From assembly GCA_003556865.1 (NCBI GenBank), contig PWQF01000103.1:1-10036 (forward strand): 10,036 bases of DNA. Direction: 5' to 3'. Positions 7,367-10,036 of the stretch are shown in pieces. Numbering within the stretch: position 1 is the stretch's first letter; every line of letters begins with the position of its first letter. Origin of the DNA: Elusimicrobiota bacterium (lineage in GTDB: Bacteria > CG03 > SLGR01 > PWQF01). The translations under genes were made by a program, and so were the position numbers. Under the pieces are notes generated by a model that did no database searches, had not been told where the DNA came from, and saw only the letters and a program-made list of their open reading frames with translations.

Positions 7367-8001
7367 AAACAGCTCAAACAAGATATACAACCTTTATCCG
7401 GGCGCTTGTATTTATATTCTGCTTCTCCCTTCTCGGGGGACTTCTTATAGCATCGCTGGGATGGTCCGGTGCTAATTATACAAAGATAAGTACTGTCAGA
7501 GGAATAAAGTTTTCTTATCTAATACCCTTATTCCTTGGAGCCTGGCTCTTTTTAAAAAATGAGATACTTAACAGTTTGAGTAGGCCGGTAAAATGGGTTC
7601 ATATTTTAGCCGGAGCGGCATTTTTGGCCTTAATGGCACTTTTAATGGTGAGAAGCTCTAATGTCGGGGGCGGATTTGTATTAAATGCAGAATTAAATAT
7701 AAGGGAGGCGATGGAGAAATTTTTTGTATGGCGTCCCCGCTTTAAAGAGTTTCTTTTCGGGCACCCGCTTCTTATGGGCGGACTTTACCTTTATTTTAAG
7801 GGAGGTAAGGGATCGGTGCTTTCAAAAATTATGATTATCGGAGGAATAACGGGGATATCTTCAGTCTTAAACTCTTTTATGCATATACATACCCCCCTGG
7901 CCGGCTCTATAATACGTTCTTTCTTCGGGTGGGTAATGGCAGTTATTCCCGCCGCGGTTATTATCTTTTTTACAGAAAAGTGGCTTATAAGGGAAAAATA
8001 G
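7351..8001 (+). CDS. DUF5693 family membrane protein, C-terminal part in the -1 frame
   Basis: From the C run to TAG 7999-8001 the -1 frame is open and continues the DUF5693 protein: PPLSIKTAQTRYTT, a membrane segment, then SGANYTKISTVRGIKF, further membrane segments, FVWRPRFKEFLFGHPLLM and NSFMHIHTPL. These fit the polytopic end of the family. Between 7351 and 7575 I find no ATG, GTG or TTG in this frame; the first possible start is TTG 7576, inside a continuous domain, without a good ribosome binding site. So it is unlikely to be an independent gene. Codon use and composition match the upstream part, which suggests a recent change, a sequence error, or a functional frameshift, not old decay. 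It overlaps csaB by 22 nt. Confidence 0.7.
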   Translation, partial: PPLSIKTAQTRYTTFIRALVFIFCFSLLGGLLIASLGWSGANYTKISTVRGIKFSYLIPLFLGAWLFLKNEILNSLSRPVKWVHILAGAAFLALMALLMVRSSNVGGGFVLNAELNIREAMEKFFVWRPRFKEFLFGHPLLMGGLYLYFKGGKGSVLSKIMIIGGITGISSVLNSFMHIHTPLAGSIIRSFFGWVMAVIPAAVIIFFTEKWLIREK

Positions 8002-8993
8002 TAATCTGCGGGTATTACGGCTATGCCAATGCCGGGGATGAGATAATACTCCGGCAGCTGGTAAAGGGTATAAAAAATAAATTGCCGGAGATGGCTCTTT
8101 CCGTTTTAACCCGGCCCGGGGAAAAAAAGAAAAGAGGATACAGAAATGTCAACCGCTATAATCCCTTAAAAATATTTTTAGAAATCAGGAGTGCTTCCGC
8201 CCTTATGATGGGGGGGGGGAGCCTTTTCCAGGATAAATCAGGGGTTTTCAGTATTTACTATTATTTTCTTATAATAATTTTCGGCTGGCTGCTTGGTAAA
8301 AAAGTAATAATATTTAACCAGGGAATAGGGCCAATAGGCAATTCGTTTAACCGATATATTTCCCTCTTTATTTTCCGGCTCCCGGATATTATAATTGTAA
8401 GAGATGAGCATTCCTTTAAATATCTACAAAAGTTTAAGTATCTGAGGGAAAAAATTTTTCTGGGGGCCGACCCGGTATTTTCACTTAAACCGGTAACTGC
8501 CCGTGATTATAGCGGAAGAAATAAGGTCGCTGTATCTTTAAGAAGATGGAAAAATTTTTATTTAAATAAATCTGCAGTTGAAATAAAAAAAGAGCTTAAA
8601 AAATACGGTTATGAAACTCTTTTTCTTAATATGCACCGCAGTTATGACAGCCCCGCCTGCGGCGCCGGATATAATACTGCCTGCAAAAATGAAAAAGAAG
8701 TATTTAGTATGTTAAGAGAAAGCCGGGCTTTAGTGGGTATGAGGCTTCATTCACTTATGCTGGGGGCACTGGCGGGACTGCCTATGGTGGGGGTCAGTTA
8801 TGATCCTAAAGTGGAAAGTTTTTGCAGGTATATGGAAATCCCTTATGTTGATATTAAATCTTTTTCTCCTGAAAAAACCATAAGGCTTCTTGTGAAGGAG
8901 ATGGGCCGGGAGAAAGGGTATGCAAAAAAAATAAATAAACTTTCCCGCCGTCTGGATAAGAGCTGGGAAATTTTAAAAAACAGTTTTACTTAA
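7980..8993 (+). CDS. csaB: Polysaccharide pyruvyl transferase, CsaB type
   Basis: GTG 7980 gives 337 residues starting MAYKGKIVIC, a normal N-terminus for the family; GTG 7929 would add 17 residues read from the preceding gene. The start overlaps the DUF5693 stop by 22 nt and has no strong ribosome binding site, suggesting coupled translation. Family blocks are all present: GYYGYANAGDE (11-21), MMGGGSLFQD (76-85), NQGIGP (113-118), VGMRLHSL (252-259) and SYDPKV (273-278). CsaB transfers pyruvate from phosphoenolpyruvate to a sugar (ManNAc in the studied systems) of secondary cell-wall polysaccharide, forming the ketal that SLH-domain S-layer proteins bind. The stretch around 218-240, which includes two Cys (227, 235), looks shorter than in typical relatives, by recall. 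The GGG of the GGGS block is encoded by a run of ten G. No signal peptide is evident, in line with a cytoplasmic enzyme acting on a lipid-linked precursor. Confidence 0.9.
   Translation: MAYKGKIVICGYYGYANAGDEIILRQLVKGIKNKLPEMALSVLTRPGEKKKRGYRNVNRYNPLKIFLEIRSASALMMGGGSLFQDKSGVFSIYYYFLIIIFGWLLGKKVIIFNQGIGPIGNSFNRYISLFIFRLPDIIIVRDEHSFKYLQKFKYLREKIFLGADPVFSLKPVTARDYSGRNKVAVSLRRWKNFYLNKSAVEIKKELKKYGYETLFLNMHRSYDSPACGAGYNTACKNEKEVFSMLRESRALVGMRLHSLMLGALAGLPMVGVSYDPKVESFCRYMEIPYVDIKSFSPEKTIRLLVKEMGREKGYAKKINKLSRRLDKSWEILKNSFT
8210..8219 (+). repeat. Run of ten G inside csaB
   Basis: Bases 8210-8219 are ten consecutive G, spanning the last base of ATG (Met77) and three GGG codons (Gly78-80) just before Ser81. 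A one-base slip would cut CsaB off after about a quarter of its length. The four Gly codons GGA, GGC, GGT and GGG could avoid such a run, so its use in an essential motif is noticeable. Confidence 0.9.
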
Positions 8994-9010
8994 AAAGAAG
9001 CTTTATGAAG

Positions 9011-9040
9011 TTGACAATGCTGCCGGTATTTCTATATAAT
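9011..9040 (+). promoter_or_regulatory. Consensus sigma-70-type promoter for ruvC-ruvA
   Basis: TTGACA (9011-9016) and TATAAT (9035-9040) are both perfect consensus boxes with an 18-bp spacer. Transcription should begin near 9046-9048, giving a leader of about 50 nt before ATG 9098. It separates the envelope genes from the recombination genes. A six-base inverted repeat, GCCGGT (9022-9027) and ACCGGC (9049-9054), flanks the -10 box. I see no clear terminator for csaB between 8994 and 9010. Confidence 0.85.
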
Positions 9041-9097
9041 CAGAATCAACCGGCTGGCCTCAGGCGGGGAGAAACTGAACAGTAATATGGAGAAAAA

Positions 9098-9595
9098 ATG
9101 AAAATTATGGGTATTGATCCCGGCCTGGCAAGCATGGGTTGGGGCCTTATAGAGACCGTCTCCGGGCAGGAGCCTTCGGTTATTGATTGCGGGTGCATAA
9201 CCACTTCGGCGAAGAAACCGTTTTCGCACAGGCTTAATATTTTGTACCGCAAGTCACTTCGGCTGGCAAAAAAATTTTCTCCTGATGAAGTGGTGCTGGA
9301 ATCACTTTTCTTTGCAAAAAATACAAAGACGGCAATGAAAGTAGCGCATGCCAGGGGGGTAATAATGCTGGCCTTTCATCATTCTGAAAAAAAATTAGAA
9401 GAGTATACTCCCCTGCAGATAAAGCAGTCTCTTGTAGGTTATGGAAGAGCAGAAAAAAAGCAGGTCCAGTTTATGGTTAAAAACTTTCTCTGTCTCCAGG
9501 AGCTGCCTTCTCCCGACCATGTTTCCGATGCCCTGGCAGCGGCCCTGTGCCATTTAAATAACAGGAAATTAAAAAATATATTAAAGGAAGTTTGA
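9098..9595 (+). CDS. ruvC: Crossover junction endodeoxyribonuclease RuvC
   Basis: The 165-residue protein has the usual RuvC length. ATG 9098 follows GGAG (9089-9092) at a 5-nt spacing. It has the RNase-H-like fold signature IMGIDPGLASMGWG (3-16) with D7, the second acidic residue E68 in VVLESLFFAKN (66-75), a TPLQIKQSLVGYGRAEKKQV stretch (104-123), and the C-terminal catalytic pair H141 and D144 in DHVSDALAAALCH. RuvC is a dimeric, Mg2+-dependent nuclease that cuts Holliday junctions symmetrically, working with the RuvAB branch-migration motor. Histidine at the third catalytic position is the variant known from Thermus thermophilus RuvC, whereas E. coli has Asp. D140 next to it is an alternative but gives the wrong spacing to D144. 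ruvA follows after 7 nt, so the two share the promoter at 9011-9040. Confidence 0.97.
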   Translation: MKIMGIDPGLASMGWGLIETVSGQEPSVIDCGCITTSAKKPFSHRLNILYRKSLRLAKKFSPDEVVLESLFFAKNTKTAMKVAHARGVIMLAFHHSEKKLEEYTPLQIKQSLVGYGRAEKKQVQFMVKNFLCLQELPSPDHVSDALAAALCHLNNRKLKNILKEV

Positions 9596-9602
9596 ATCTG
9601 TT

Positions 9603-10036
9603 ATGTATGCATATTTAAAAGGAATACTTAAAAGTAAAACCCCCTCATCCGCAGTTATCGAAAATTACGGTATCGGGTATGAAGTAAAGATAGGGACAAT
9701 GACTTATAATGATCTGCCGGAGCCCCCTGAAGAAGTAATGCTTTACTTATATCATTACCTGAGAGAGGATGCGGAAGATCTTTACGGATTTTCAGGGAAG
9801 AATGAAAAAAAGCTTTTTGAAATGATTTTAACAGTTTCAAAAATAGGCCCGGGAAAAGCCCTTAACATTATTTCCCAGGTTACTCCCTATGAGTTTACTG
9901 AAGCTGTAAAATGTGAGGATATAAATATGCTTTCTTCTATAAAGGGTATAGGAAAAAAAACAGCCGAGCGCATCATACTTGACTTAAAAGATCGCCTTCC
10001 GGGCATAATGCCTGATGATTACGCAGCAGCTTCCAA
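9603..10036 (+). CDS. ruvA: Holliday junction branch-migration protein RuvA, 3'-truncated by window edge
   Basis: ATG 9603 follows AAAGGAAG (9583-9590) with a rather long 12-nt gap and lies 7 nt after the ruvC stop. The frame runs open to the right edge (144 complete codons of a protein usually near 200). The N-terminus MYAYLKGIL matches the family's OB-fold domain I, with YGIGYEV at about 22-28 and LREDAEDLYGF at about 55-65. Domain II has two helix-hairpin-helix motifs: LTVSKIGPGKALNIIS at about 77-92 and SSIKGIGKKTAERIILDLK at about 110-128. The flexible linker begins at the edge and domain III, which contacts RuvB, is outside. RuvA tetramers bind Holliday junctions and load RuvB hexamers. 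ruvB is expected next but cannot be seen. Confidence 0.96.
   Translation, partial: MYAYLKGILKSKTPSSAVIENYGIGYEVKIGTMTYNDLPEPPEEVMLYLYHYLREDAEDLYGFSGKNEKKLFEMILTVSKIGPGKALNIISQVTPYEFTEAVKCEDINMLSSIKGIGKKTAERIILDLKDRLPGIMPDDYAAAS

Noticed and set aside
7576..8001. Independent small membrane protein starting at TTG 7576
   Set aside because: The frame is open and hydrophobic for over 200 bases before this TTG and continues the DUF5693 domain, so it is the rest of the upstream gene.
9074..9083. LexA-like site ACTGAACAGT before ruvC
   Set aside because: It has CTG and CAG half-sites but only two bases between them, so it fits neither the E. coli CTGT-N8-ACAG nor the Bacillus GAAC-N4-GTTC pattern.

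Overview
This is a bacterial chromosomal window, moderately AT-rich by eye, with many AGA and ATA codons, TTG and GTG starts, and long G, C and A homopolymers. All supported genes lie on the + strand. The lineage cannot be fixed from the sequence. A DUF5693 protein beside a CsaB-type pyruvyl transferase points to a bacterium that anchors S-layer (SLH) proteins on a pyruvylated wall polysaccharide. The phosphodiesterase and the TPR-tailed O-antigen-ligase-like proteins are a mix I associate with uncultured Gram-negative-type phyla such as Omnitrophota or Margulisbacteria. That placement is a low-confidence inference.

Region 1 (1-1541): the 3' part of an alkaline-phosphatase-superfamily type I phosphodiesterase, cut by the window edge. 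It is followed by a short remnant that looks like a second, internally deleted copy of the same family: a start with an RBS joined out of frame to a typical C-terminal tail ending in LRRLGYIQ.

Region 2 (1542-1811): a TTGACA/TAAGAT promoter, a tRNA-Thr(CGT) with encoded CCA, and a leader with a hairpin between a good Shine-Dalgarno sequence and the next start codon. No clear terminator separates the tRNA from the next gene.

Region 3 (1812-8993): a tightly overlapping run of envelope genes. Two tandem, divergent O-antigen ligase/polymerase-like membrane proteins with C-terminal TPR repeats come first. A DUF5693 membrane protein follows, split by a -1 frame change at a run of seven C. The last gene is csaB, which carries a run of ten G inside its GGGS motif. 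Every junction overlaps and the downstream genes begin with TTG or GTG, so translational coupling is likely. The set reads as a module for polymerising, ligating and pyruvylating a cell-surface polysaccharide.

Region 4 (8994-10036): a near-perfect vegetative promoter (TTGACA, 18 bp, TATAAT) followed by ruvC and the start of ruvA, the Holliday-junction processing operon, which runs off the right edge.

The most notable points are the frameshifted DUF5693 gene with its slippery heptamer, the G10 tract in csaB, the tandem ligase-TPR pair, the unusual leader hairpin and the gutted phosphodiesterase paralogue. I saw no mobile element, CRISPR array or obvious defence system.
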